From an uncultured Bacteroidales bacterium (lineage in GTDB: Bacteria > Bacteroidota > Bacteroidia > Bacteroidales > UBA932): a DNA stretch of 64,000 bases. Within the stretch, counting starts at the first letter, position 1; each line of letters starts with the position of its first letter. Positions 52,915 through 61,611 of this stretch are shown here, in pieces. The notes beneath the pieces are model-generated. The model was given only the letters and a program-made list of their open reading frames with translations, did no database searches and was not told the origin of the DNA. Position numbers and translations under genes: made by a program. The DNA is taken from positions 1-64,000 of the forward strand of contig CALUUA010000013.1 of assembly GCA_944323845.1 (NCBI GenBank), given 5' to 3'.

Positions 52915-54759
52915 TCAGCCTTCCGCTTTGGTGGAAAGTTCCAGCCAGCGCATTTCCTTCTCTTCGGTTTCATCCATGATCCGGGCTATGCGTTCAGATG
53001 CTTCACGGAGCTCTTCGAACGGCAGATTCCCGCTGCCGATCTTTTCTTCCAGTCCAGATTTTTCCTCAGCTAGGGCGGACAGGCTGTTTTCCAGTTCTTC
53101 CAGTTCTTTCTGCTCCTTGTATGTCAGTTTTTTCCGGTTTCTGTTTTCATTGCCCCGGCCCGGGCCGGCGGCACCTTTTCTTACCGGCTTGTCCGGTGTC
53201 GTTTTCAGAGACGCCTCGTAGTCTTTTATGAAGGCTCTGTATTCGCTGTATGAGCCTGTGAAGTCTTTTATGCGGCCGTCACCGCAGAATACGAAGAGAT
53301 GGTCGGCAAGGCGGTCGAGGAAATGACGGTCATGCGACACTATGATGAGGGTGCCGCTGAATTCTTTCAGATACTCTTCGAGTATGTTCAGAGTGACGAT
53401 ATCCAGATCGTTGGTCGGTTCGTCGAGGATGAGCAGGTTCGGTTTTTCTTTCAGTATTGTGAGCAGGTACAGTCTCCGCTTTTCTCCTCCGCTGAGCTTC
53501 TCTATCCTGTTGTTCAGCATGTCGTGCGGGAAAAGAAAACGTCCGAGAAGATATGTGTCATTCACGATGTCCAGGACGGTGTCTTCGGGGTTGAAACTCA
53601 TGCCGCTTTGTCTGTAGTATCCGATTTTCAGCGATTCTCCGCGCTCGATGGTGCCTGTGAGGAGACCGCGCGAATCATCTGAAGGGCGGGTCATGTATTC
53701 AGCCTCGTCCGTGCATACCATTTCAGGGGTGTAGTTTCCGGTCAGAAGATTCAGGAATGTGCTTTTCCCCGCTCCGTTCCGTCCGACGATGCCGACTTTC
53801 TCGTATCTCTGGAAGTTATATGTGAAATGGTCCAGATAGCATTTGTCTCCATACCGGAAAGAGACATCCTTGCAGTTTATTATTTTGGTCCCGAGTCTGG
53901 AGCTGCCTTTGACATCTTCCAGCGTCACTGATTTTTCCGTATAGACCTGCGAAGCCCTGTCCTTTAGCTCGTGGAAAGCGTCGATGCGGTATTTCGCCTT
54001 TCCGGTTCTGGCCTGCGGCGTGCTTCTCATCCATTCCAGTTCCCTGCGGAGGATATTCCTTACCTTGTCAGTCTCCGCATTCCAGTTGGCTATCCTTTCT
54101 TCCCTTTTTTCCAGATAGTTCAGGTAATTTCCCTTGTAAGTGTAGACGGCTCCTCGGTCGAGCTCCATGACTGTGTTGCAGATATGGTCGAGGAAGTATC
54201 TGTCGTGTGTCACCATCAACAGGGTGCATCTGGAGCGGGACAGCCAGTTTTCCAGAAATTCTATGGCATCTATGTCCAGATGGTTTGTCGGTTCGTCCAT
54301 GATGAAGAAGTCAGCTTCGGAAGCCAGCATTTCGCACAAGGCGACCCTTTTGATTTCCCCTCCGGAAAGTTCCTTCATCTTCCTTGAAAAGTCCGGCAGA
54401 TTGAAATTGGTCAGGAACTGTTTGATTCTCAATTCATAATCCCACAACGCTTCCTGTTCGAGACCTGCGGTGAAGTCTGAACTGTGCGACATGATCTGCG
54501 TGAATATGTCATTTTCCGGCTCGAAATCATACTCCTGTTCCAGAAAGGCAATCCTGATGTTTTTCAGGAAAGTTATTTTTCCGCCGGAGTCGGACTTGTC
54601 CTTTCCGGCCAATATCCTCAGCAGAGATGTCTTCCCAGTTCCGTTCGGAGCTATGAGGGCAATTTTGTCGCCTTCGTTTATGTTGAAACCGATTTTGTCG
54701 AACAGCACTTTCTGCCCGTAAGACTTGGATATGTTTTCGATCTGCAGATAACTCGCCAT
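52915..54759 (-). CDS. ABC-F family ATPase (Uup-like)
   Basis: This 614-residue soluble protein has two ABC modules and no membrane domain. Module one has APNGTGKTSLLRIL, LSGGEIKRVALCEML and MDEPTNHLDIDAIEFLE. Module two has GRNGAGKSTFLNLLTG, LSGGEKRRLYLLTIL and LDEPTNDLDIVTLNILEEYL. A C-terminal charged coiled coil (about 540-610) is like that of Uup. ABC-F proteins act on ribosomes or branched DNA; the Uup-like subgroup is the best guess. It lies 6 bp after trkA on the same strand and converges on the maturase gene. Confidence 0.93.
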   Translation of the reverse strand: MASYLQIENISKSYGQKVLFDKIGFNINEGDKIALIAPNGTGKTSLLRILAGKDKSDSGGKITFLKNIRIAFLEQEYDFEPENDIFTQIMSHSSDFTAGLEQEALWDYELRIKQFLTNFNLPDFSRKMKELSGGEIKRVALCEMLASEADFFIMDEPTNHLDIDAIEFLENWLSRSRCTLLMVTHDRYFLDHICNTVMELDRGAVYTYKGNYLNYLEKREERIANWNAETDKVRNILRRELEWMRSTPQARTGKAKYRIDAFHELKDRASQVYTEKSVTLEDVKGSSRLGTKIINCKDVSFRYGDKCYLDHFTYNFQRYEKVGIVGRNGAGKSTFLNLLTGNYTPEMVCTDEAEYMTRPSDDSRGLLTGTIERGESLKIGYYRQSGMSFNPEDTVLDIVNDTYLLGRFLFPHDMLNNRIEKLSGGEKRRLYLLTILKEKPNLLILDEPTNDLDIVTLNILEEYLKEFSGTLIIVSHDRHFLDRLADHLFVFCGDGRIKDFTGSYSEYRAFIKDYEASLKTTPDKPVRKGAAGPGRGNENRNRKKLTYKEQKELEELENSLSALAEEKSGLEEKIGSGNLPFEELREASERIARIMDETEEKEMRWLELSTKAEG

Positions 54760-54765
54760 GCCCTT

Positions 54766-56124
54766 CTACCTGAAAAATTTGTCCACGTCCTTGACTACCT
54801 CCGGCAGGGCGAATACGGCTACCCTGTCATAGGCTTCGATCTCCGAGTCTCCTACCGCTATGAAAGATTCGTTTCCACGGATAATGCCTCCGATGATGGC
54901 ATTCTGCGGGAAACTCAGATCCTTCAGCTTGCCTTTCGTGATCCAGCTGTCCGGAGCCACGACAAATTCCAGAATCTCGGCATTCGTCCCGCTCATGTAT
55001 TTTACGAAATGGACCTTGTCGCTCAACGTGAACTTGAATATTCTTCCTGCCGTTATGAGTTTCTTGTTGATGACGGCATCGACGCCCATCCCTTCGGCCA
55101 GCTTGATGTATTCCAGATTCTCGACCTCGGCTATGGTCCTGCCGACGCCGAGCTTTTTAGCCGCGGCGCATGTCAGGATGTTTGTCTCCGTGCTGCTGGT
55201 CACAGCCACGAAAGCATCGTAGTCCTTGACGGACTCTTCCGCCAGAGTGTCGGAATTTCTTCCGTCGCCGTTTACTACCATCACATTGTCGGGCAGGGTC
55301 TCTGACAGTTCGATGCACCTGTCTTTCTTCATTTCGATGATTTTGATGCTGTCTATCTGCCTGGCCATCTGCCGGGCGACCATTTCACCGATCGGCCCTC
55401 CGCCCAGAATCATCAGCTTGTTCACCTCGATATTGCTTTTCCCGATGAATTTCATCAGTTCCGCCATGCCTTCTCTGGTAGCTATGATGAACACCAGATC
55501 ATGGTACTTGAACTTGGTGTCCACTTTCGGAATGATGGTCACGTTGTTTCTGGATATTGCCACCACCCTGAATGTCAGGGTCTCCGCAGGGAATGACGCG
55601 GCAAATTCGGCGATTCTCATATCTATGATAGGGGAATCCTCTTCCAGCTTGAACACGGCCATCTGAAGTTTTCCTCTGGCGAAGTCGATCGATTCTGCCG
55701 ATGCTGTCCTTTTCAGGAGCTCTATGATTTCGTTGGCGGCAATCCTTTCGGGGTAGAACAGCAGGTCTATGCCCATCTGCGTGAACAGAAGTTTGTTTTC
55801 ATAAGACAGATATTCTTCGTTGTCCACCCTTGAGGTCACTTTCTTCGCTCCCATCTGCTTGGCCAGAATTGCGCTGACTATGTTCACTTCCTGCGAGTCG
55901 TTCGGACTTACGGCGATGAACAGGTCTGCATCTTCTGCGCCGGCTTCCTTCAGGACGGCAATGGATGAGGGCTGCCCTTCCACTGTGATGATGTCGGCAT
56001 ATTCCGAAAGCGTCATCAGCCTTTCTTTCTTCTCGTCTATGACTGTTATGTTGTTTGAGTTGGTACTCAACATTTTAGCCAGATGAGTGCCTACATCGCC
56101 AGCTCCTGCTATTATGATTTTCAT
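54766..56124 (-). CDS. trkA: Trk-type K+ transport NAD-binding protein
   Basis: This is a 452-residue cytoplasmic gating subunit of Trk potassium uptake with two RCK repeats. The first has IIAGAGDVGTHLAKML, then ISVSPNDSQEVNIVSAILAK-like sequence, and the second ILGGGPIGEMVARQMA. Each is followed by a TrkA_C domain. Start 56124 (MKIIIAGAGDVG) fits the family. The membrane partner trkH does not follow, although it often does; the next gene is an ABC-F ATPase. Confidence 0.95.
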   Translation of the reverse strand: MKIIIAGAGDVGTHLAKMLSTNSNNITVIDEKKERLMTLSEYADIITVEGQPSSIAVLKEAGAEDADLFIAVSPNDSQEVNIVSAILAKQMGAKKVTSRVDNEEYLSYENKLLFTQMGIDLLFYPERIAANEIIELLKRTASAESIDFARGKLQMAVFKLEEDSPIIDMRIAEFAASFPAETLTFRVVAISRNNVTIIPKVDTKFKYHDLVFIIATREGMAELMKFIGKSNIEVNKLMILGGGPIGEMVARQMARQIDSIKIIEMKKDRCIELSETLPDNVMVVNGDGRNSDTLAEESVKDYDAFVAVTSSTETNILTCAAAKKLGVGRTIAEVENLEYIKLAEGMGVDAVINKKLITAGRIFKFTLSDKVHFVKYMSGTNAEILEFVVAPDSWITKGKLKDLSFPQNAIIGGIIRGNESFIAVGDSEIEAYDRVAVFALPEVVKDVDKFFR

Positions 56125-56178
56125 CTCTTCATTTTTTAGGTGACTTTCCAAGTATGATTTTGTGGCCTGCGGCCAATA

Positions 56179-57270
56179 TCATTGCCCGGAGGGCAATTTA
56201 CTGAAAATTCTTTTTCCATAGAACAATGCCCGCGGGATAATCCATTCTGAGGACATCCCTTCGACGCTGCCGTCCCGTCCATGAAGTTTCAGATATGATC
56301 TTATGTCCTCATCGGTGACTTTTGTGCGTATTTTCCTGAAGTCACGGTGTGCCCTGATGACGGACCGGCAATATTCCCATCTGAATGTCAGCAGGTAGAC
56401 GAGCCAGGAGGCGCCGTCGAGCATCATCCTGATGAAGATAGTCCGCCCGGCCTGTTTACGGCCTTTCCTGACAGCTTCCGCAATGCCCTTGCCTCTGCGG
56501 TATTCCTTGAGAGCCAGAGTCTTTGCGAGATTTTTCCTGAGCATCAGGAGGTTGTTCCTGTAGTTCAGGTACAGTTTTTTCGGGGAGCCGGCCGGGAGGC
56601 TTCCTCCGCCTATGTGCCATACCATGGATTCAGGGACGACGGTCACCTTGTATCCGGAAAGCTGCGCCCGCCAGCACAGGTCTATTTCTTCCATGTGCGC
56701 GAAGAATCTTTCATCAAGTCCTCCGAGTTTCCTGTACAGGCCGGATCTGATCATAAGGCAGGCTCCGCTTACCCAGAAAACGTTTTCAGGAGTGTCGTAC
56801 TGGCCCCGGTCTTCTTCTGTAAATCCGAGTACGCGTCCTCTGCAGTATGGATAGCCGAATCTGTCGATGTATCCGCCTGCCGCTCCTGCATATTCGAACA
56901 TCTTCCTGTCGGTCCAGGAATGCAGCTTCGGTGCGCATATTCCGCATTCGGGATGGGTGTCCATCCAGTTTTCGAGGGGCTCGAGCCAGTTATGAGTTAC
57001 TTCTATGTCGGAATTCAGTAGGAGGAAATATTCCGCGTCCGTCTGCATGAGAGCCCTGTTGTATCCTCCGGTGAAACCCCAGTTTCTGGAGAAGACCATC
57101 ACTGCGGTGTCGGGAAACTTTTCTCTGAGCATTTCGACTGAGCCGTCGGTGGATGCGTTGTCCGCTATTATGAGCCGGGATTCCTTCCCGATGGTAGGGA
57201 TGAGGACGGGAAGGAATCTTTCCAGATATTCCTTTCCGTTCCAGTTCAGTATGACGACGGCTGTCTTCAT
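56179..57270 (-). CDS. Family 2 glycosyltransferase, rhamnosyltransferase-like
   Basis: This 363-residue GT-A glycosyltransferase has VVILNWNGKEYLERFLPVL, ADNASTDGSVEML, and the DxD-type LLLNSDIEVTHNW. The acceptor-side motif is ERFFAHMEEIDLCWRAQLSG, typical of rhamnosyltransferase-like GT2. The C-terminal region has basic helices and may touch the membrane. Start 57270 is preferred because the -7 box (57301-57308) overlaps the upstream open frame. The last codons contain the 16-bp palindrome shared with 30359-30374. Likely works on a cell-surface polysaccharide. Confidence 0.88.
   Translation of the reverse strand: MKTAVVILNWNGKEYLERFLPVLIPTIGKESRLIIADNASTDGSVEMLREKFPDTAVMVFSRNWGFTGGYNRALMQTDAEYFLLLNSDIEVTHNWLEPLENWMDTHPECGICAPKLHSWTDRKMFEYAGAAGGYIDRFGYPYCRGRVLGFTEEDRGQYDTPENVFWVSGACLMIRSGLYRKLGGLDERFFAHMEEIDLCWRAQLSGYKVTVVPESMVWHIGGGSLPAGSPKKLYLNYRNNLLMLRKNLAKTLALKEYRRGKGIAEAVRKGRKQAGRTIFIRMMLDGASWLVYLLTFRWEYCRSVIRAHRDFRKIRTKVTDEDIRSYLKLHGRDGSVEGMSSEWIIPRALFYGKRIFSKLPSGQ
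56181..56196. repeat. Intergenic palindrome, copy 2
   Basis: ATTGCCCGGAGGGCAA is identical to 30359-30374. It covers the stop codon and last residues of the glycosyltransferase gene. A GGCC-TGC-GGCC palindrome lies next to it (56164-56174). Confidence 0.7.
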
Positions 57271-57300
57271 TTCCTTATCTGCCGGAGATTGGTCAGGCTG

Positions 57301-57308
57301 CAAATTTA
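57301..57308 (-). promoter_or_regulatory. Promoter -7 box of the glycosyltransferase gene
   Basis: The minus strand reads TAAATTTG, 30 bp before ATG 57270. No -33 TTTG at the ideal distance. Confidence 0.5.
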
Positions 57309-57353
57309 CTCAAAAAATCTTATATGAAGATTGATGTATGTGAAGACGATTAA

Positions 57354-57375
57354 GGGAGACCCGATCGGGTCTCCC
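57354..57375 (-). terminator. Hairpin after the outer-membrane barrel gene
   Basis: A perfect 22-bp palindrome, GGGAGACCCGA/TCGGGTCTCCC, lies 26 bp after the barrel stop. On the minus strand it is followed by TTAATCGT, only a weak T-tract. Confidence 0.65.
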
Positions 57376-57401
57376 TCTGGAGTTTATGTTTTCAAGAATT
57401 T

Positions 57402-58124
57402 TTAGAAGAACCATCCGATTCTGAGGGCAGGCATGGCGTAGAATCCGAATGCGTTGGAAATGTATTCCGGCCCGTCAGTGGATGTGGTCGGAGAGCCTGT
57501 ACCGATGGTGATCGTAGTCTGTGTCTGACCGGTTTTGGAATATTCGTAGCCGAGCTGAAGTTCCACACCGGCATAGAGCCCCTTGCAGATATACACGTCA
57601 ACGCCGGCAGATACATTGATGCCGAGTCCGAATACAGGAGTAGTCGACACGCTTGTCTGGTCGGTAGCTATTGTTTTTTTTCCTTTGGATCCAGCCAGAA
57701 TGCCGATACCTGCTCCTACATACGGAGACACCCTGCTGAAGTTCCCGAAATGGTATTCGGCTCCAGGCATGATGGTGAATACAGTGTTGGATGTAATATT
57801 GTCAGTCGTGGATGTGCTATTGCCGGTAGTAATGTATTCTTTTTGATTGTCTGAGACAGTAGAGAATCCGAGGTTCAGTTTCACTGCGAGCCTGTCGGTG
57901 ATGAAGAGGCGTCCTTTCACTCCGTATTCAGGAAGAGCAAATGAGCCTGTAACTGTGGCAGTGCTGTTTCCTCCGCTTAAACTGCCGAAATCCAGAGTCC
58001 CCGGAGTGTAGTTGACTTCAAGTGCGAAATCCATGGCTTCAGGTTTGAAAGATTTTTCTTCCTGAGCGTTTGCAGCGAACGTGCCTGCTATGGCAGCTGC
58101 AAGAATGACGATGAATTTTTTCAT
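57402..58124 (-). CDS. Outer-membrane beta-barrel protein (OmpA/W-like small barrel)
   Basis: This 240-residue protein has a signal peptide (MKKFIVILAAAIAGTFAANA). An 8-to-10-strand barrel pattern is visible: MDFALEVNYTPGTLDFGS, EYGVKGRLFITDRLAVKLNL, PGAEYHFGNFSRVSPYVGAG, LYAGVELQLGYEYSKT. The terminal aromatic-rich strand ends ALRIGWFF, the C-terminal Phe expected for Bam insertion. Loops are Ser/Thr-rich. It is monocistronic and its ligand is unknown. Confidence 0.88.
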   Translation of the reverse strand: MKKFIVILAAAIAGTFAANAQEEKSFKPEAMDFALEVNYTPGTLDFGSLSGGNSTATVTGSFALPEYGVKGRLFITDRLAVKLNLGFSTVSDNQKEYITTGNSTSTTDNITSNTVFTIMPGAEYHFGNFSRVSPYVGAGIGILAGSKGKKTIATDQTSVSTTPVFGLGINVSAGVDVYICKGLYAGVELQLGYEYSKTGQTQTTITIGTGSPTTSTDGPEYISNAFGFYAMPALRIGWFF

Positions 58125-58350
58125 AATACTGATTTAGTTTGTTGAAAAATGAATGATCGGATAATAGTTTGTCAAGGAAATGTCTTTTTTGTCGATTATT
58201 TTTACTATTCTGTCGATTGTTTTTATTTTTCTGAATACAAAAATATAAAAAAATGATATAAAACAAATACCAGACAGGCTCTTTCCCGATTAAATCCGGA
58301 ATGTCCCGGCGACTTTCACGCAAGTTCACTTGCATTGCTCTCGGCTTCTT
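58125..58350. other. AT-rich spacer upstream of the barrel gene and the queuosine operon
   Basis: I see no gene here. The left 130 bp are T/A-rich and contain repeated TCGATT-TTTTTA-like tracts (GTCGATTATTTTTACTATTCTGTCGATTG, shown only in part). They presumably hold the promoter of the minus-strand barrel gene, though no clean TAnnTTTG box is present. Confidence 0.4.
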
Positions 58351-58352
58351 GT

Positions 58353-58360
58353 TATCTTTG
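58353..58360 (+). promoter_or_regulatory. Promoter -7 box of the queuosine operon
   Basis: TATCTTTG lies 14 bp before the riboswitch. TTGC at 58330-58333 is about 19 nt upstream. Confidence 0.6.
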
Positions 58361-58374
58361 CCGGCGCTATAGGG

Positions 58375-58415
58375 CCGGGTGTGCTTGGGAACCACCCGTA
58401 ATAATTAAAACAAGG
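58375..58415 (+). promoter_or_regulatory. preQ1 class I riboswitch
   Basis: Stem P1 is CGGGTG/CACCCG. The hairpin loop has CTTG (58384-58387), which can pair with CAAG (58411-58414) to form the pseudoknot. The A-rich tail ends AAAACAAGG, as in the Thermoanaerobacter tengcongensis aptamer. AAGG is also the ribosome site, 5 nt before the ATG, so preQ1 binding would block translation. The downstream genes are exactly the queuosine genes expected. Confidence 0.85.
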
Positions 58416-58419
58416 TAAT

Positions 58420-59115
58420 ATGCAGAAGAATTTTTCGGACAGGCATACCCTGTCGGTTCCGTTCATGCTGATGGCGATAGTCTTCAATGTCTGCCTGATA
58501 GCATCGAATCTTTTTGAGACAAAGCTTTTCATGGCTGGTCCGGTCGCTCTCACGGGCGGCGTCATCATTTTTCCTGTCTCATATATCATAAATGACTGTC
58601 TGGTGGAAGTCTATGGTTACAGGAAGGCCAGACTGGTGATTTGGACAGGTTTTCTGATGAATTTCTTTGTCGTGGCCATGGCACAGATCGTAAGGGTTCT
58701 TCCGGCAGCTCCGTTCTGGGACGGCGGCCCGCATTTCGATTATGTCTTTGCGATGGCGCCGAGGGTGACCATCGCATCCATGCTGGCTTTCCTGTGCGGT
58801 TCGACGGTGAATGCATGGATAATGAGCCGCATGAAAGTGGCTTCACGCGGCAGGAGATTTTCCGTCCGGGCCATAGTCTCTTCTCTCGGAGGGGAGACAG
58901 TGGATTCGCTGATTTTCTTTCCTATCGCTTTCTGGGGACTCGGAGCTAGCGAGATGCTTTCTCTCATGCTTACGCAGGTGCTTCTCAAGACTCTTTATGA
59001 GGTGATCATACTTCCGGTCACCGCGTTTGTCGTAAAGAAGCTGAAGCAGCTCGAGAAGACGGACACATTCGATGAGAGCATTTCCTATAATCCGTTCAGG
59101 ATTTTCGACATTTGA
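58420..59115 (+). CDS. Queuosine precursor transporter (YhhQ family)
   Basis: This 231-residue inner-membrane protein has about six helices and belongs to the YhhQ/DUF165 family that imports preQ0 or preQ1. Family landmarks are [37 protein letters not shown] near the second helix, and [20 protein letters not shown]. It is the first gene under a preQ1 riboswitch and is followed 22 bp later by queC, so salvage and synthesis are regulated together. Confidence 0.94.
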   Translation: MQKNFSDRHTLSVPFMLMAIVFNVCLIASNLFETKLFMAGPVALTGGVIIFPVSYIINDCLVEVYGYRKARLVIWTGFLMNFFVVAMAQIVRVLPAAPFWDGGPHFDYVFAMAPRVTIASMLAFLCGSTVNAWIMSRMKVASRGRRFSVRAIVSSLGGETVDSLIFFPIAFWGLGASEMLSLMLTQVLLKTLYEVIILPVTAFVVKKLKQLEKTDTFDESISYNPFRIFDI

Positions 59116-59137
59116 ATATCAGGGGAGAGGTAAAATT

Positions 59138-59827
59138 ATGAAAAGAGACAAGGCTCTGGTGGTGTTCAGCGGCGGCCAGGACTCCACGACATGTCTGTAC
59201 TGGGCTCTCCGGCATTTCGGAGAAGTACACACAATGACATTCGCATACGGACAGAAGCACAGCGTAGAGATAGAGGCGGCTGAAAGGATAGCAGGTCTGG
59301 CCGGAGTGGATTTTCATCTTATGGACATATCGCAGATCGCGTCTGTAGGGAAAAATTCTTTGACAGACAGCACTATGGTCATGGACGATGAAAAACCGGA
59401 AAATTCCGTTCCCAATACTTTCGTCCCCGGAAGGAATCTGCTTTTCCTCAGCATAGCTGCCGTATATGCGAGGGAATCCGGGATTTACGATATCGTCACC
59501 GGCGTGTCGCAGACTGATTTCAGCGGCTATCCCGACTGTCGGGATTCGTTCATCAGGTCTCTGAACGTGACCCTGAATCTGGCGATGGACGGGCAGTTTG
59601 TCATACATACGCCTCTGATGTGGCTTGACAAGGCGCAGACCTGGGCCTTGGCAGACAGTCTGGGCGTTTTCGACATTGTCAGAAACGAGACTGTGACATG
59701 TTACAACGGGATTAAGGGCGAAGGCTGCGGACATTGCCCTGCATGTCATTTGAGGAATGCAGGGCTTGAGAAATATTCGCAAGACAAGGATATTGTCCTG
59801 AAGTCGCTGAAGGACAGCCTGATATAA
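59138..59827 (+). CDS. queC: 7-cyano-7-deazaguanine synthase
   Basis: This 229-residue enzyme converts 7-carboxy-7-deazaguanine to preQ0 using ATP and ammonia. The PP-loop is [16 protein letters not shown] (residues 8-23). Zinc-binding cysteines lie in [12 protein letters not shown] near the C-terminus. ATG 59138 ([13 protein letters not shown]) fits the family; the open extension overlaps the transporter. Second gene of the riboswitch operon. queD and queE are not in the window. Confidence 0.97.
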   Translation: MKRDKALVVFSGGQDSTTCLYWALRHFGEVHTMTFAYGQKHSVEIEAAERIAGLAGVDFHLMDISQIASVGKNSLTDSTMVMDDEKPENSVPNTFVPGRNLLFLSIAAVYARESGIYDIVTGVSQTDFSGYPDCRDSFIRSLNVTLNLAMDGQFVIHTPLMWLDKAQTWALADSLGVFDIVRNETVTCYNGIKGEGCGHCPACHLRNAGLEKYSQDKDIVLKSLKDSLI

Positions 59828-59838
59828 AGAGAAGAATT

Positions 59839-60294
59839 ATGAGTAGAGAAAACGATAATCTGAAGGCTCTCGGCAAGAAGACTTCCTATAGGGATGATTA
59901 CGCGCCTGAAGTATTGGAGACTTTCGAGAACAAGCATCGGGAAAACGATTACTGGGTCCGGTTCAATTGTCCGGAATTTACGACTTTGTGTCCTATTACC
60001 GGGCAGCCGGATTTCGCGGAAATCGTCATCAGCTATATTCCGGATGTCAGGATGGTCGAGAGCAAGAGCCTGAAACTATATCTGTTCAGTTTCAGGAATC
60101 ACGGGGATTTTCATGAAGATTGCGTAAATGTCATCATGAAGGATCTGATCCGGCTTATGGAGCCAAAATATATCGAGGTGACGGGGCTGTTTACGCCGAG
60201 GGGCGGGATTTCCATACATCCGTATGCGAATTACGGGCGTCCGGGTACGAAGTATGAGGCTTTGGCTGTCAGGCGTTTCGAAATGCATCAGTGA
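59839..60294 (+). CDS. queF: NADPH-dependent 7-cyano-7-deazaguanine reductase
   Basis: This 151-residue, short-type (YkvM-like) nitrile reductase converts preQ0 to preQ1. The active-site Cys lies in [19 protein letters not shown], and the QueF motif is [20 protein letters not shown]. It makes preQ1, the ligand of the riboswitch upstream, closing a feedback loop. Its end overlaps the convergent nitroreductase gene by 7 bp. Confidence 0.97.
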   Translation: MSRENDNLKALGKKTSYRDDYAPEVLETFENKHRENDYWVRFNCPEFTTLCPITGQPDFAEIVISYIPDVRMVESKSLKLYLFSFRNHGDFHEDCVNVIMKDLIRLMEPKYIEVTGLFTPRGGISIHPYANYGRPGTKYEALAVRRFEMHQ

Positions 60295-60857
60295 GCAGAC
60301 TCCGGTTTTCCTGCATCATGGGTCCGGTAGCCGTTCCATGAGGACATTTCTTCAAGCGGCTTTCTGATTTTTTTCCTGATTTCGCAGTCGGGGTGTCCGA
60401 GGGTAATGAGGAGGGGGATTCTCTTGCCTTTAGGGACTCCAAGTATCCGTGCTGTCTTCTTTTCGTCGAACCATCCGAGGATGCAGGTTCCGAGGCCTTC
60501 TTCCGCTGCCTGCAGGCAGAAGTGTTCCACTGCCATGCCAAGATCCAGCATACAGTAGTCCTTGTTTTTCATCATGCTGCCTATTTTGGCCGTGAAGTTC
60601 ATCTTTTCGAGGACGACAGCTACGATGACTGGGACTTCGGAAGCGAATTTGTTCATCCCGAGGCTTGCTGCCGCCGCCCCGATTTCCTTTATCTTTTCCT
60701 TGTCGTCTGTCACGATGAAGTGCCACGGCTGCGAGTTGCACGCGGACGGAGCCAGTCTTGCGGCTTCCAGACATTTTATTATCAGAGCTTTGTCTACTTC
60801 CTTGCCGGAATATTTCCTTGTGCTCTGCCTTTCAAGTATGAGCTTCTCAAAATCCAT
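60288..60857 (-). CDS. Nitroreductase family protein
   Basis: This 189-residue FMN-dependent oxidoreductase has the N-terminal [14 protein letters not shown] and [18 protein letters not shown]. The C-terminal half has [20 protein letters not shown] and the substrate-side LITLGHP. It resembles the small NADH-dependent nitroreductases common in gut anaerobes. Physiological substrate is unknown. Tail-to-tail overlap with queF. Confidence 0.92.
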   Translation of the reverse strand: MDFEKLILERQSTRKYSGKEVDKALIIKCLEAARLAPSACNSQPWHFIVTDDKEKIKEIGAAAASLGMNKFASEVPVIVAVVLEKMNFTAKIGSMMKNKDYCMLDLGMAVEHFCLQAAEEGLGTCILGWFDEKKTARILGVPKGKRIPLLITLGHPDCEIRKKIRKPLEEMSSWNGYRTHDAGKPESAH

Positions 60858-60903
60858 AATGTCGTTGATTTACTTATAAATATTACAGTTTTACAAAAAA
60901 AAC

Positions 60904-60933
60904 TTGCACTTTGAAAGAAAATTCCTACCTTTG
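60904..60933 (+). promoter_or_regulatory. Promoter of tRNA-Ala
   Basis: TTG (60904-60906) lies 19 nt before TACCTTTG (60926-60933), and the tRNA begins 18 bp later. Confidence 0.65.
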
Positions 60934-60951
60934 CAATCCTGAAACAGAAAT

Positions 60952-61025
60952 GGGGGTATAGCTCAGTTGGCTAGAGCATCTGCTTTGCAAGCAGAGGGTC
61001 GTCGGTTCGACTCCGACTATCTCCA
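60952..61025 (+). tRNA. tRNA-Ala (TGC)
   Basis: A complete cloverleaf has acceptor GGGGGTA/TATCTCC including the G3:U70 wobble that identifies alanine tRNA. The anticodon stem is TCTGC/GCAGA with loop TTTGCAA (anticodon TGC), and the T-arm is TCGGTTCGACTCCGA. No CCA is encoded. Confidence 0.96.
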
Positions 61026-61032
61026 CAATCTT

Positions 61033-61611
61033 CTATATTTTTTCAAGACGGCCGTTTTTCAGGCCGTATTTTTTTCCACAGGAGCATTCGAGATTTTCTG
61101 CGAGTTTCTTCCCGCATTCGCATACCCAGCCGGTCTGCCGTGCCGGTACTCCTGTCATAAGGGCGTAGTCTCCTACATCATCGGTAACTACTGCACCGGC
61201 ACCTATCATGGCGCTTTTGCCGATGGTGTGTCCGCAGACTATGGTGCAGTTCGCTCCGAGGGATGCGCCCTCCTTTACCAGAGTCCGGGCGTAGACCCCA
61301 TGGACGGGAAAGTGCGCCCTCGGGGTAAGTACATTTGTGAATACGCATGACGGGCCGCAGAACACATTGTCTTCCAGCTCCACTCCTTCGTACACTGAAA
61401 CGTTGTTCTGTATCCGTACTCCGTCTCCGATCCTTACATTGCATCCTATATTCACGTTCTGTCCCAGCGAGCAGTTCCTGCCTATTACGGCGCCTTTCTG
61501 TACATGGCAGAAATGCCAGATTCGTGTTCCTTCCCCGATGGAGACCCCATCGTCTATGTAGCTCGATTCATGTATGAATTTTCCCATATCCGGCGTTTTT
61601 CCGAAAGCCAT
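61033..61611 (-). CDS. wbpD: UDP-amino-uronate N-acetyltransferase (WbpD/WlbB type)
   Basis: This 192-residue left-handed beta-helix acetyltransferase has many hexapeptide repeats ([40 protein letters not shown]). It has the family motif [17 protein letters not shown] and [14 protein letters not shown]. The C-terminal tail has a CxC-x-CxC pattern ([15 protein letters not shown]) suggesting a metal site, as in WbpD-like enzymes. It would acetylate the 3-amino group of UDP-2-acetamido-3-amino-glucuronate. The start overlaps the aminotransferase stop (TGATG). Confidence 0.93.
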   Translation of the reverse strand: MAFGKTPDMGKFIHESSYIDDGVSIGEGTRIWHFCHVQKGAVIGRNCSLGQNVNIGCNVRIGDGVRIQNNVSVYEGVELEDNVFCGPSCVFTNVLTPRAHFPVHGVYARTLVKEGASLGANCTIVCGHTIGKSAMIGAGAVVTDDVGDYALMTGVPARQTGWVCECGKKLAENLECSCGKKYGLKNGRLEKI

